Shown here: piece after piece, positions 11,667 through 23,224 of the stretch
How positions within the stretch are numbered: position 1 is the first letter of the stretch
Layout: every line of letters starts with the position of its first letter
DNA from: Kingdonia uniflora
Taxonomy: Eukaryota; Streptophyta; Magnoliopsida; Ranunculales; Circaeasteraceae
Length of the DNA stretch: 64,000 nt
NCBI GenBank assembly: GCA_014058105.1
Contig: JACGCM010001313.1
Span: 682,001-746,000 of the forward strand
Direction: 5' to 3'
Program-made: the position numbers and the translations under genes
The notes under the pieces: generated by a model
Told to the model about the DNA's origin: nothing
What the model saw: only the letters and a program-made list of their open reading frames with translations
Databases searched by the model: none

Positions 11667-12717
11667 TGCTGGACACATAAAATGACCACAATTCTCTTAT
11701 GACTTAATGTTTATTATCTTTAATTTTATTATTAAACATAACTTATAAAACCAATTTTTATATTTCAGGTCAAATTGAGCTCAGTTACCAAATATGTGCA
11801 AATACTGGGATGTATAGCTCTAAAGATGAACTGCTGGAGAAGGATGTAGAGTTGTCAAACAGAAGGGTCCCACATGGGGAGGTTATAATTTTGGAGGATA
11901 ACTCTTAGAGGTTATAATTTTATGTACATTCATGACATAGGTTATAAATCTTATATTAAATATAAGAATCCTCTCATTCATCTATAAAAGGAGAGGTGGT
12001 GAGCTCATAAGGGGCATCCAATTTTGAGAGAATCATTCTTATAGAGTGTAAGAGAGTATTATTAGAGTAAGTTGGTGCAAGTCTTGTAAGCATTTGGAGC
12101 ATTTCATTTGGTAAGTCATTAAAATTCCTTTTTGTGTTGATAGTTTATGTTCATTTTATTTTCATATCATTTAGGTTTTATAGTTGTTATAATGTCTGGC
12201 TAAGTCCTCACTAGGGGTGATGATGGATCCGCCATAAGCGTATGATATCATGTAGTAGAATGTATTTTTCTCTAACACAATATGAGCATATTATTACAAA
12301 TCCTAAAACTATATTGTTGGAGACATCCATTATCATCCTATAATCTCTTTAAGTAGAGATATGGGAAGAGTTTTGTGATTCTCAAATGACATTGTAAAAT
12401 TATATTAATATTGTATTTTTCTAAGGTATGATCCTAATTAACATTTCATAGTTAGCATTGCTTTCATGGAATATATTTTTAGTACATACTTACTTCATAT
12501 GATATATTCTACTTGAGTTATAATCATAGGATTACATCGACAAACGGTTGATGTTTGTTATTTCAATTAAGCAGAGAATTTAATATATGATACTATGTTG
12601 ATATTGTATGTAAATGGTGGTGAAATCCAATCCCCTAAACCTCTATTCTTTATTAAACCATATCATTGATTTTTACGGTTTTCAACCTTAGATTACTAAA
12701 ACACAAAGACCAAAACT
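11667..12717 (+). repeat. 3' LTR of inner Athila-like element
   Basis: Starts TGCTGGACACATAAAATG after the polypurine tract and ends near AAACACAAAGACCA. It corresponds base for base, with scattered substitutions and small indels, to 2893-3945. Confidence 0.88.
11983..11989 (+). promoter_or_regulatory. TATA box in 3' LTR of inner element
   Basis: TATAAAA followed by GGAGAGGTGGTGAGC. In the 5' LTR the equivalent site reads TATATGAA, so the better promoter is the one that would fire outward into 12.7 kb and beyond. Confidence 0.5.
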
Positions 12718-13697
12718 AATTTCTAGTTCTGTTCGAAAGTGAACGACACTCTAATTTTTACTAATACTAAATTCCAGATTTTGACCGTTATTAGAGACTG
12801 AAAAGGAAATGACAAGTTGATAACATCTGCAACAGGTTTTGTAATTTCCAATTCTTTGACTTTGGTATAAATATCATCATCTACAAATTCCTCCCATGTT
12901 ATCGCATAATGAGACGGTGATTCTATATGTTCATATTTTATCTCGTCATCATCATCGTCAAAAAAATCATTAGAAGAGAGCAAAAAATATTTAGTCTCGG
13001 TCATAGTTTTCTCGAAAGAATTTATTGGGCTGACAAATGAAATGATGGATGGTGACATCGATGGTCGAATGTTGAGGCCTGAATTTGGAGGTGATTGAGA
13101 AAGAATTGTATTAGACATGATAGCTGCTTCTTCAAGATTTCCTTGTGACATAGGATCGTTGACCTTAAATGTTCTTCTTCTAAATCTATCCCGCAATATG
13201 GTATCCATTCACCCCACGGAGAAAACATTCCTTGATTACGCTTGAATTCATCATTTTCTAAATCACATGGAGATTTAACTTCAGATTGTTCTTCTTCATT
13301 GCTTAAAAGTTTTTCGTGCTCCATTTCACTCCACGTGGTTGACAACTGAGTTATCTGAGTCTCTAACCTAGAAATAGATTGCGTCGTAAAAGTTTGATTT
13401 ACCAAAGTCTGTTGTTGGAATTGTATCATTTGTTGCTACAATTGTAACGCTTATTTTTTACTTTTAATTGATTGTTACATAAAGAGAAAGGGTGTCTTCC
13501 AAAGATGGTTTAGGTGGTGCAGGTGGGAACTGTTTGAATGACTGAAAGGATTGATGGGTCTGTATATAGGAATGAGGTCGGAAAGGTTCCACGTATTGAG
13601 AATTTTGGTAATCCCATGATTGAAAATAATTTTGAGGATATTGTGGGATGTTAAAATGTAAGTCGCTCGAATTCCAATGTTCTTGCATGTACGACAT

Positions 13698-14645
13698 TTT
13701 ACAATTAATTTAACACCCAATAAAAAAAATCAGTCAACCCTAAAACTCTAGAACTTCAGCATTTTTTAAGAGGAAATAATTAGGTTTCACCTATATTCTT
13801 CTATGTTTACAAAAGGGTAATATGGTCAAAGGCTTTGGTTCATATACTCCCCTGCATCATTGTGCTAGTACTAGCTTAGAGTAGATGTTCAGTCCTCACG
13901 CCCAAGCGATTCACCTTATCGTACATCAGCACTCAGAATGGTGACGCCGTAAACCTACAACCAGTATTTCACGGCGCTAGGCTAGGGACGTATCCTACGA
14001 ACCCGTGTTTGTACCCAAGTCTGGTATACCTATCCGTTAGGTAATGAAATCCCGTGGGAATCTTGTTACTTTTTTTTATTAACAGTTATTTTGAGGTCTG
14101 GAAAGTTTAATTTCTTTGTGATACAAATTTCTTCGTATCCCTAATGGGTGGTCCCACTTGTTGGAGAGCTTTTTAGGTGATGAAATCCTGCAAGTCTCTA
14201 ACAGTTTTTACCTTCACTAATGTTGGAATGAAAAAGAATATTAAACACAGCAATAGATCAATCCAACCATAGCTAATTTTTTATTAGAGCAGTGTGTATT
14301 TGCACAGTCCACACGACTTTATATGTCCTAGTGTCGTGGTGTAGCGGATATGTACCCCATCTAGATGTCAAGTTTAGAGAGGTACTAACCTACGGGAAGT
14401 ATTTCCCGGTAAAGCTGTGGCCGCCCCTTCACTTAGGGGGCGAAAGAAGGAAGTTCCCATTCACTTAGGGGGAACAAAATGGAAATTATTGAAGTAGCTT
14501 TGAGTTTTTCGTATTTTCCGTTCACGGCTTTCCGTGCTTCTTGTATCCCTTATCGGTGCCTAAAATTATCAAAGTGTAATCGGATTGTGTTTGATCGACA
14601 ATGGAGAGTAATAATCAAGATTAGCAAAAATGGTCTTTATCACAT
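13698..14645 (-). other. Leader region of outer element
   Basis: Non-coding, about 0.95 kb between the gag-like start and the tandem repeat block. It includes a short GC-richer stretch (about 13900-14030; CGCCGTAAACC and CACGGCGCTAGG) and a near-duplicate pair TTCACTTAGGGGGCGAA / TTCACTTAGGGGGAACA (about 14430-14476). A degenerate primer site may lie around 13960-13985 (minus strand AGCGCCGTGAAATACTGG), only partly like the TGGCGCCGTTGCC site of Athila elements. I do not call it. Confidence 0.4.
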
Positions 14646-14649
14646 CTTA

Positions 14650-14935
14650 ATTAAAGCAAAACTTGCAAAAGCAACTCGTGCTCAAGCACGTTAAACCTTT
14701 TGTGGTCGGTAAGAGGCTTCCAAAGTATATACCAAAACTCGTACTCAAGTTTGTACTCATAACAAAAGCAACTCGTGCTTATGTTATAACAAAAATAGTT
14801 CGTGCTCAAGTGGGACCACCCAATGAAAAAGAAAACAACTCTTAACAAAAGCAACTCTTAAGAAAAGAATTAAGAGCCACAAACAGTTCTTGTTTAACAA
14901 AAGAAACTTGTGCTTAAGTTATACATTAAAAATAG
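14650..14935. repeat. Imperfect short tandem repeat
   Basis: Six or so degenerate copies of a 22-27-bp unit built on AACAAAAGCAACTCGTGCTT (clear copies near 14657, 14757, 14838, 14895). It lies at the boundary between leader and 5' LTR of the outer element. It has no coding value; the short ORFs seen there on both strands are by-products. Confidence 0.6.
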
Positions 14936-14949
14936 CCTTAAAAGACCCG

Positions 14950-16080
14950 CAAGTGCAAAAAACTTGATCGATTATAAACTGACGTCTTAAAATACCCGGA
15001 AGTGTACGGTGTACCGTTAAGTACAAGGGTAAGAGGGGTCATATCCCAAGAGACTTGTGGTACGAATTATACTTCGAGCTACTAGTTTTATCCAATAACA
15101 ACGAGTTTGTGTAGGTTTTGAAATAAAAAGAAGAACGAAACAAATTAGAAGATAAATTAGAGTGGAAACCAAGGTATCGATTTCACTCCATCCGTTGTAA
15201 CCTTGAGTTAGTGTACCTAGTTAGAGTATTCATGAATTCCCGTATCACATATCCTTGGTCGGGTATATACAATACATCATGAGATAAGATAATTATTTAT
15301 TGGGAGCTGCCCATAAACGAATTTATTCAACCATGGTCTGGTTGATAAGCATGGATTATATTCTCTTCTCCATGTTCCTAACCTATCTTGTTATGGTCAA
15401 ACAAGATGGTTACTTAGATTCCTTATTCCTCCTAATCCTAGTTATGGTCAAGCATAGGATGAAGGAATATGAATATGTATTATGCCGAGATAAAGATAAT
15501 ATAATTACTCTAACTAAACTACGCAATCTACACTAAGGCTATATTGGATGGAGCTTCCTCTAGCCTTGGCTAAGAGGTTTAGCTACTCAACCCTTTGATC
15601 ATTGCCATTATACTATTACTACAATAAGAGTAAAAAATAAGAAAAAGAGAAGAATAAGAACTTTATTGCTTATTGAACCTTGATATTTATACTCTCCAAG
15701 ATGATCTCTCATGGGTGGGATTCCCCTTCTATTTATAGAGTATAGGAAGGGTTACTAAATATCACCATTAATTTAAAATCTCCTAAACAATGCCTAAAAT
15801 CATGCATAGATATTACAACTCATGAGAATAATATCTATATTTAATTCTCTTTAATGGGCTTCCATGTATGGGCCTTTGGTTGACAACTTCAAATAAGAAT
15901 TATTGTTGGAATGCATCACCCTTGTTCTTCGTTAAAAGTCGAAAAAATGTTCGACTTGTTTATCATGCGACCAATTTTTGTAAATACAAACAAAAGCACT
16001 ATTTGTGTCACAATTATTTAATAAATGACTAAGTAGATATAAATTTTGGAGTCGTACGCGTAAATATTACGTATCTATCA
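14950..16080 (-). repeat. 5' LTR of outer Athila-like element
   Basis: On the minus strand it begins TGATAGATACGTAATATT at 16080; the first 230 bp match the truncated copy at 1303-1519. A TATA box (TATAAAT, complementary to 15731-15737) sits about 345 bp into it. The 3' edge is not fixed because the other LTR is truncated; about 14950 is an estimate. The plus-strand ORF at 15300-15536 is antisense inside the LTR and not convincing. Confidence 0.6.
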
Positions 16081-16509
16081 ATAGCTCCTCCTCCCTCCTA
16101 TTTATAGAACGTAGGATGGGCAGAGTCACCATAGGAGGTCAAGTTACATCTGTATCCTCCGGGGATAACTGACTTGTACCCAGAGTTGGCTCTGACGCTA
16201 CAATTTGTCGAGTATGACACTGTAGCTGTTGGTTTTGATACTGTAGTTGTTGGATCTAGCACCGCAGTTGTCGAACGGCATGCTCTACAGTTCTATCTGG
16301 TGAGCTGGTTGCCTGACATGTTCCCCTTCAATCATGTGCGTTTATGGTTTAAGTATTTCTGGTTCAACGTTTCCTTCGAGTGTTCGAATAGTCTCAGAAG
16401 GTTTCGTGGGCTTGATTATTGGCTTACTAGGCTTCGAGTCATTAGGTAGGCTTCGATGTAGCCTTCGAGTGTTCGCCTAGTGTTAGAAGGCTGCGAGTAG
16501 GCTACTACA
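16081..16509 (-). repeat. Partial LTR of family B, minus orientation
   Basis: On the minus strand it starts TGTAGTAGCCTACTCGCAGC at 16509 and runs to CTATAAATAGGAGGGAGGAG, matching the first part of the LTR at 589-1020 in inverted orientation. It stops at the outer Athila LTR, so that element probably inserted just downstream of this LTR's TATA box. An ORF at 16174-16449 is antisense to it and unlikely to be real. Confidence 0.5.
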
Positions 16510-17709
16510 ATCTCGACGTTCTCATCAAGAACCTTTCTACAACACGGCTTTGCAAGGATTCAATTTTCTACATATTCAAGAAACTTATACTCTTCCATAC
16601 TCAGTTTAGAGTACTACACATTCTTCTGCATTGGCGGCTACTAAACCCAACTGCTAGTCTCGATGCTAACAACTGTGGTATTCATGACTGAACCTTGATC
16701 TTCAGCCTTTCAACTTGGAGTGCATTGGTAACATTTAAATTTTAGAGTCTGCCTCTTCTTCTGGATATTGTCCCGCAGCTTTTAGCCTTCTGATATGTGA
16801 ATAGGCAGTACTTCTAGTATCACACCCTTTGAAATGTGTTGTATCCTGCTGCAAAATGCCTTCTTCCTTTACGTCACCTTCGGACAGCCCGACGAAGATA
16901 TATGCAATCCCGTCAATGATGTGCACTCTCTTTTGAGTCACACCAGTACGCTCTTCATTCGAGTCGCACAATACCTTTGTTGCTCGAGTGTTCAATCTTC
17001 TGTGAATCTCAACTTTAATCTTGAGAAGCAGGTCTGCCGTGCTCTAAAACTGTATGGCTGCTCTTTCAACTAAATCTATAAACGTCTTCAAATCATGTCT
17101 GCTTTTCTTACAGAACATCTGGGATACAAGATCAAGATGTGGTAAGAGCCTTACCAGTATAGAACTGAATTGGTACTCATTGTTCACTTAACAAAGGCGC
17201 AAACACTTTGTTCTATTACCAATAAGCAATCGTGGCAGTCTATCAAGGTACGGGAACTCTGATAGACCCTACTATCAGCAAAACCATTAAGGTCTACCAA
17301 AAAGATGTTCTGTGTGAACCTTGAAAACCCATAAAACATCTATCTCTACGACAACGTTGTACTCTACCAAACTTTGTGGTACCCCATCATCTAACCTATT
17401 GAGTGATAGATGGTACCTGTACCTAACTCGGCTATAGTAGAGGTGATTATGTACTACGGCTCATTTTAAAACTTAGCATCATGTCATCCAAAATATTGAT
17501 TTTATCGGGATTTAAAAAAATTAGTTGAAAACTAAAGAATCGAAATTAAACAAAACAGTCCACGAGCAGAAATCAAAACACTCTCCGAACTCTCCCCATA
17601 ACTGTATATTGAAGCAGTTGAGACGATTCCACTGTTATTCAAATTCCAATTTCTCTCATACGAAATCATCAAAAACCTTCTCCCTCAATGTAGTTTGAGA
17701 TCTTCAAAA
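16510..17709. other. 1.2 kb without a recognisable gene
   Basis: No assignable feature. A minus-strand frame of 86 codons (16735-16995) and an overlapping plus-strand frame (16834-17073) have no motif I know. The sequence may be the internal end of a family B element, because an LTR start borders it at 16509, or the 5' flank of the DUF1985 gene that follows. Confidence 0.35.
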
Positions 17710-17837
17710 ATGTCAAAGAATGATAATGAGAACTTTTGGTCTGCCAAACATTTGTCCTACTTCTTCACTGAGTTAGGGCCTTATAAAAAGCTGCAAATGG
17801 AAGGTAGTTGTTTCTCCTCCTTGATGGATATTTCTTT

Positions 17838-17842
17838 GATCC
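17838..17842. repeat. Target site duplication, left copy
   Basis: GATCC immediately left of the LTR start TGTCACGCCC. It is identical to 27663-27667 immediately right of the LTR end GACATTACA, and 5 bp is the usual length for plant LTR retrotransposons. Confidence 0.9.
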
Positions 17843-20500
17843 TGTCACGCCCTAAAATCCGATAATCGGTAGCTAGACCAATTTCTCAGATTCGAGGATG
17901 TGCAGGTCGGGGAATCCAAAGATTATCCCCACAAACAACCGAGCCGTAGAAAAATTATAGCCCAGTCGTTCACTTAGCAATACATCAGAGTAATAAGGAA
18001 TATAAAACAAAAACAGCAGAAGACTAAGAAGTAAAATCTAAACATAAGATTCTATAAACCTCTACGCAGCGAACCCAAAAGTAATAACTGGAGAATGAGC
18101 CTCTAGCTCAGCTCTCCAAGGATCACCACAGCAGCAGCTAAAACCTGAAACAACCTGCCACTGAAAGGAGGATGCGAGAGTGAGCAAACAACGAGCTCAC
18201 TAACTCCTAAGAATAGTTAAACGATTATACTAACCAATGAGATAGATATAAATATTAATGATAATAGGATATAATAATTGTTAATGATAAATAATATATA
18301 TATCTACCAAGATGTCTAAAAGATGCCTAATAGATATACATATATATACTAACTCTAATGAATCTATCTATAAAATATACCTCGTGCAAAGGAGTACTAA
18401 TATTATAACTACGCTTCAGTCACAAGGACTACTAACTATACACTAATCACTATCATGGCCCTCAGCGCCACGTGCAACTAACCTACCTCAGGAATACAAT
18501 AACACACGAGGGTAAATGACCCTCTGCCAACAATAATCCAACCGGGTTACCCAAACCCCAACCAAGCACAACCCTGAAGCTATCACAAGCTAAGCGAGAT
18601 CGCCCAGAGCCAGATACCAGCCTAAAGCTCACAGCATCCAACCAGACTAATTAACCTAATAAATTAACCAGACACAGATGGAGGAAAGAGATGCAGAGAG
18701 GAGAGGAGTATGTAGAAGGAAGATGAATCTAATTACACCATGAATCAATTAGGAGAAGAGGAATTTAATAAACGGAGAAGAATATGATGAACTAGGATAA
18801 TCCCATAATTATCCCAATGCAATGATATGTTATGATGATGATTTGATGGAATGAGATAATCTTATGATTATCCCAAGTACAGAAGATTTTAAATTAAACA
18901 TAATGCAGAAAGGGTTAAGGATTTCAATCAAAAGAACCTACGAATTGGAGGTATGCAGAGATGCAATGATATGTTTGATGATGGTGATGATGATGATGAT
19001 GATGCAGAATGATTTAGCGATGTCAACCCAAAGGGCTAGCCCCCAAGACTAAAGTGGGCTGACAACCGCTGAAAAAGGATTTACCTTACCGGATATTATT
19101 GGATACAAGGGTACGATATAATGCACTAGCTCGACCAGACTATGAGGATATTACATTAATCTATCAAATCCCACTGAGCCAACGTCCAAACTATATATAC
19201 ATTCCGAGGCATTTCAACCACCAGGATAAGCCCTGTACCGGATCGCAAATACTGTCTCATACCATCCCACACTCCCGAATGGGTGACTAGGTATAATAGT
19301 ATCCATCCTGGACCCACCTTCTACTTTAACCCGATTGAGGAATCTCTAAACCTCTCGAGGGTTAGCCAATACAGAGTTATTTATGTATCCAATCGCAGTA
19401 AGATAAGGAGAGAATATATTATCTATGGATGTGAGCAAAATTCCTAAAGACTGAAACACAACTACTGCTAACACAGCCAGCACATATTAGGGTAACCACC
19501 TGCCTGAGAGTGTGGCAACCAAAACGAACACAGATGCCCTCCTGTGACTCAGTTGCACCATCTAAACCTAGATAAAACAGCAACTTAACCGTCACAATAT
19601 CTAAACAACATCAGTCTCTAAGATTCCTTAAGCAATATGATTACCATCAAGTGTTACAGTGCTCTAGCTGTCAATACAGACTAGTACTCATGGGGTGACT
19701 TACAAGTGTCCAACAAGTAGCCAACAATCCCCAATAACAGAACTGCCTCACAATTCTCCTAATCATGTACATAAGTCACCAGCACAGATGTACAGGAACC
19801 AGATTCAACAAGAGGTTTCAGCCGCATTCTAACATCTCGGGTGACGTACAACTTCATAAACCACCTGACTCAGCCGGAGACCTCACTGAGCCATGCTGTC
19901 TCGCTGCCTCCTAGATGATGGAAGGGAACACAGCCCTAACAGCCTCATCCCGGGGAAGGAAGGCTTACGAGTAAGCTCTATTAGCTCTAAGAATCATGAG
20001 GACATTAAGTGTCACAACAAGATAAGAAAACAATCCTAAGGCAAACTATCAGAAGTTCAACATCCACGGCCAACCACCACGGACAAGCCGTCTGCTTACC
20101 ACCAACCGACAGTCTAGGAGATACCACACTCCAACATAGAATCCAATATTCCAAACAACCACCAACCATAATGACAGTGCTCAAGGACCAGGCCACGAGA
20201 ACACAAAGTACACCTAGACTAGTCCTAAAATTAATCAAAACAATAACAGGCAAGAGGATGAGCTCCGAATCGAAGACCATGTCTTACTGAAGCTATGTCG
20301 CCCCAAGGCTACCCTGGAACCAAGTCCAGCAACCCAGACTAACCAAGGTACTATACTATAAGGTGAGAACTAAGTATCCCAGAGAAATGGTGGCTAAACC
20401 ACATGTCGTGCATAAGTCTCTACTAATCGTCAAACCAAGTCACTAGTGCCCTGAAACAGGCGGGGTACCCTAATAACTAGCCAACAATGCCACACTCAAG

Positions 20501-20504
<4 letters not shown>

Positions 20505-20534
<30 letters not shown>
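20505..20534. repeat. AT dinucleotide microsatellite in LTR
   Basis: About fifteen TA units with one interruption. The equivalent site in the other LTR is 25877-25905, also about fourteen units, so the microsatellite predates the insertion. A third AT run lies in the core side near 22531-22550. Confidence 0.85.
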
Positions 20535-20538
<4 letters not shown>

Positions 20539-21140
20539 TAGCAACGCCGAGGCATCGTAAAATAGTGAGAAATGCCTTTGTTCTCAACCTCAACGAAGAA
20601 ATGATTTGCAATGACCATCTATAATGAAATTGGTCCAAGAGGAATCTCAGGAGTTATTGTCACATTGGCGACAACTGAGAACAACTACCTATGACTATCC
20701 ATAACCTACAGGTTCTATCTAGTAGCTAAACTCACATTATCGCAGGTTTTACTAACTTATCAAACCCTTAGGTACTCTCGCCTAATGTATGTTAAACGAA
20801 TAGCCCGTAAAAGTGTCCTAAGCAACTAACCCATATACTAACCTAATCACAGACATAATACATATATATACTAGCCATTTCTATATCTCACAAATCAGGA
20901 TTATAATCTAGTTATTCAGGAAGATAAAACTCGCCTGATGATAATCCAAGTCCTGCGGAAATCCAACTCGGAAAATCGAACCAAGGATCGACGCGAGGCA
21001 ATCGGAAAAATGAACAAGCTACCACAACCAATAGAGACAACAAGTAAACAATCAATTCAAGAAGATGACATCAAACCCAAACCCTAGAAATCAGACCTAC
21101 GCCGAAATCGAGCGAAAAGGACGGTAAAGGAATCGGGAAT

Positions 21141-21149
21141 CACTTACCG
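21141..21149 (-). promoter_or_regulatory. Candidate 5' splice site in LTR leader
   Basis: Minus strand CGGTAAGTG. The aligned position in the second LTR (about 26506-26514) reads CGGTAAGAG and in the solo LTR (52415-52424) CGGTGAGTAA, so a GT donor context survives in all three copies. This suggests an intron in the transcribed leader; no acceptor was identified. Confidence 0.35.
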
Positions 21150-21324
21150 AGGATAGGAGAGAAGCTTGCGACTAAGAGGGCGAAGAGTCCTCGGGTGATG
21201 GGGAAGAGTATATTGAGAGTATGGAGGAGAGGGGAAAAGGTTTGGGAGAGAAGGGAAAGAGAGAAAAAAAAAAAGGGAAGAGAGGAGAAGAAGAAATGAA
21301 GCTAAAAAGGCTGAAATCGCACCT

Positions 21325-21445
21325 CTGGTCGAACAGGAATTGTTCCTGTTTGAACAGAACCAAGTGTATTCGAACGGAGAAGTGTTTTTTTCAAATACAA
21401 AGGACTCCATTCGAACAGAAAGAGTCATGTTCGAATAGAACTGGT
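21325..21445. repeat. Cluster of TTCGAA-centred palindromes in 3' LTR
   Basis: Repeated words of the form TGTTCGAACAGAA, TTCGAACGGAG and TTCGAATAGAAC on both strands over about 120 bp. The same cluster occurs, partly degraded, at 26690-26790 and in the solo LTR at 52055-52190. Confidence 0.7.
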
Positions 21446-22302
21446 CCAGCCCAAAAAAAACATCCCTGGAGGCACCCTGGGCCACCCCGGACACCCCGGA
21501 AACACCACGGACCACCCCCACTACCACAGAAACACTTCTACAAGTCCAAAAAGAGTTTCTCAAGGTATAAACACCACCTCTACCGCCTCACGGCCACCAA
21601 AACGCTTAAACCTCCGAAAAACAATCTTTTCCTCGGGAAACTCCGAAAACCTACCGGCCAATCCAAAGGCTCACCGGAACCGCCCCAAACTATAGACATA
21701 CTAATAAAACATTACTACCAAACTTTTTAGGGGTTCTTGAGGTCTAAAAACCACCTCCACAGCCTAATGGCCACCGAAACTCGTAAAACCCATAAAAAGG
21801 AATCTAACGCCAATAAACTTATCCGAAAGGAATAAATGGATGCGGAATGGGTAGAACAGACTCGTGAGGAATAATATACAAATGTGTGATGTGTTGGAGT
21901 GTATACGGAAGCTTAACGGAAGACAGAAGGAATCTTTTATGAATAAATGGACAGAAAGGAAGAAAATGGACAGAAAGGAATAAAAATGGATGGGAGGAAT
22001 CTCACAAGCCAGATAGGAGGGGAAGCATCAAGGTAGACCAAATCTACCCTAGGATTCCCTAATATCACACCACACCCTCACACAATAATATCACACAATC
22101 ACCAAATCACAACCGGCACCCAAAACCAAAACACAAACACGTCCGCCCTGAAACCACCGAAACCAACAGAACTACCAAAAGGAATCTAATACAAACCTAC
22201 CAAAAAAAATAACATGGATGCATAGCGAATAACAACATATGAATAATAGTAACAATACTTAATAATAAACAAAATAATACCCTAAAATTTTGGGACATTA
22301 CA

Positions 22303-23224
22303 ATCTACCCTCCTTAGAAGAATTTCATCCTGAAATTTAAAATACTTACTTAGGAATAATATAGTATATTTCAAACATAATGTGTAAACATATCGTACTA
22401 GTGGTTGTACAAGGTACATAAAGTAGAAATCCCCCTGAACTCCTCGTCCAGGTACGCGACAAAACCTTTCTAGTAACCTAGCAAATATTTTGGGTAAGAG
22501 TATATCAGTATATAGTTTGTAAAAAAAAAAATATATATATATATATATACTAATTTATATAGTTTGATTATAGAAACTAATAGTTTATAGATGCATATCA
22601 ACATAAGGGAAAGTAGAATATGATGCCCCTCTCCCTATATGAACAACGTCAGAATCTGATGTGTACAACATCCCCAGTCTCATAACACGTCTGTTATGAG
22701 ATCAGGTCTGCGACACAAGAGATGGAAATAATCGGTTAAAACGATGTAATCAATAAATAATGAAAACCAATCTAAATGATCAGATCCAATAACCTGATCA
22801 ATCTAGACTAGATTAGGAGCGGATAACCAAAACTAGAAAGAGAAACGTTAAAATATGATGCACGTCAAAACTACTACGATGGCAAACACAGCATCGCCCA
22901 AATAGTGAAAGATCATACCGCTAAAATCAAAACCCAATACCCAAAACAAAATAGGGAAAACCACTACCACTAGAAGCCAATCAATCACTATTCTAAGGAT
23001 TCAAGATAAGCATCTTGAGTCCTTTAAATCTACTGCAAAGGCCTACACACTAGAGTTAAGCTAGAAGCTTATACGCAGAAGGTCTCAAGAGATTTACTCT
23101 ATAACCCAACAAACGAAAAGAAACGCAGGACACCAAGGAATCGTCCTAACCCGTCCTACTGAATAACTCAGCCTATGAGTGCTTGACACCGAGATAAGAG
23201 TTAACCTGGCACTGATACCAAGTC
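22303..23224 (-). other. Non-coding core of the large derivative, with PPT and PBS
   Basis: 922 bp, AT-rich, with no ORF of interest. The polypurine tract is the complement of 22303-22316; the primer binding site, complement of 23205-23220, reads TGGTATCAGTGCCAGG and matches the 3' end of plant initiator-Met tRNA for its first nine bases. An AT microsatellite lies at about 22531-22550. Confidence 0.85.

Larger units (their letters stand above)
2893..12717 (+). mobile_element. Degenerate Athila-like Ty3/gypsy retrotransposon (inner element)
   Basis: Two directly repeated LTRs of about 1.05 kb (2893-3945 and 11667-12717) flank gag, protease, reverse transcriptase, RNase H and integrase in Ty3/gypsy order. 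The protease motif LLDLGASVNLIP, the RT motifs [10 protein letters not shown] and FMDDFS, and the AAGTTTGGGGGTATTT tract before the 3' LTR are diagnostic of the Athila/Tat group. There is no env-like ORF. Many stops, at least three frameshifts and an RT deletion make it inactive. The two LTRs differ at roughly one in eight bases over their first 115 bases (counted by eye), implying an old insertion. No clean 5-bp target duplication was found. Confidence 0.9.
2523..13697 (-). pseudogene. gag-like gene of outer element, split by inner retrotransposon
   Basis: The gene runs leftward from 13697 to 12723 and resumes at about 2890-2523. The start MSYMQEHWNSS plus Tyr/Asn/Gln/Pro-rich text (13697-13467) and a Gln-rich MIQFQQQTLVNQTF segment (13429) are typical of the C-terminal half of Athila/Tat-class Gag. 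An acidic region follows (DDDDDE near 12950). The frame changes near 13.2 kb and there is a stop near 13.47 kb. No CCHC knuckle or protease is visible. After the 9.8-kb insertion the open frame continues with SPYESPQPCLKPRPPD and ends KLEPDP at 2523. A duplicated target site at the insertion is not obvious. I infer a structural protein or packaging helper; function is unknown. Confidence 0.6.
1303..16080 (-). mobile_element. Non-autonomous Athila-like gag-only retrotransposon (outer element)
   Basis: Read on the minus strand, an LTR starting TGATAGATACGTAATATT at 16080 is followed by a leader, one broken gag-like gene (13697-12723, then 2890-2523), a long 3' non-coding region, a polypurine tract and a second LTR start TGATAGACACGTAATATT at 1519. 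Only about 217 bp of the 3' LTR remain before another element interrupts. No protease, reverse transcriptase or integrase is found in the parts outside the inner insertion. Its 3' non-coding region is clearly related to that of the inner autonomous element at 10.6-11.6 kb, so it probably used proteins from that family (inference). The inner element at 2893-12717 splits it. Confidence 0.75.
17843..22302 (-). repeat. 3' LTR of the large retrotransposon derivative
   Basis: Aligns over its length with 23225-27662. Landmarks in both copies are ATAATTGTTAATGATAAATA, an ATGATG microsatellite, an AT microsatellite, a cluster of TTCGAA palindromes and GGACAGAAAGGAAGAAAATGG. ORFs inside (18864-19052, 19099-19290, 20005-20290, 21144-21730) are non-coding by context: most lie in alternate frames or opposite strands. 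Confidence 0.9.

Noticed and set aside
2893..12717. Target duplication GAGAC at the left edge of the inner element
   Set aside because: The right flank (AAACTAATTT) does not contain it; the LTR 3' edge is uncertain, so no duplication is claimed.
13900..14030. Primer binding site for the outer element
   Set aside because: AGCGCCGTGAAATACTGG matches only the first half of the Athila tRNA-Asp-type site and the LTR end is not fixed.
15300..15536. Hydrophobic 78-codon ORF, possible membrane peptide
   Set aside because: Lies antisense within the 5' LTR of the outer element, in its transcribed region; no supporting homology.
21144..21730. Overlapping ORFs of 139 and 169 codons on opposite strands
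   Set aside because: Low-complexity Lys/Glu/Arg or Ser/Phe/Leu translations of purine-rich LTR sequence; not maintained in the other LTR.
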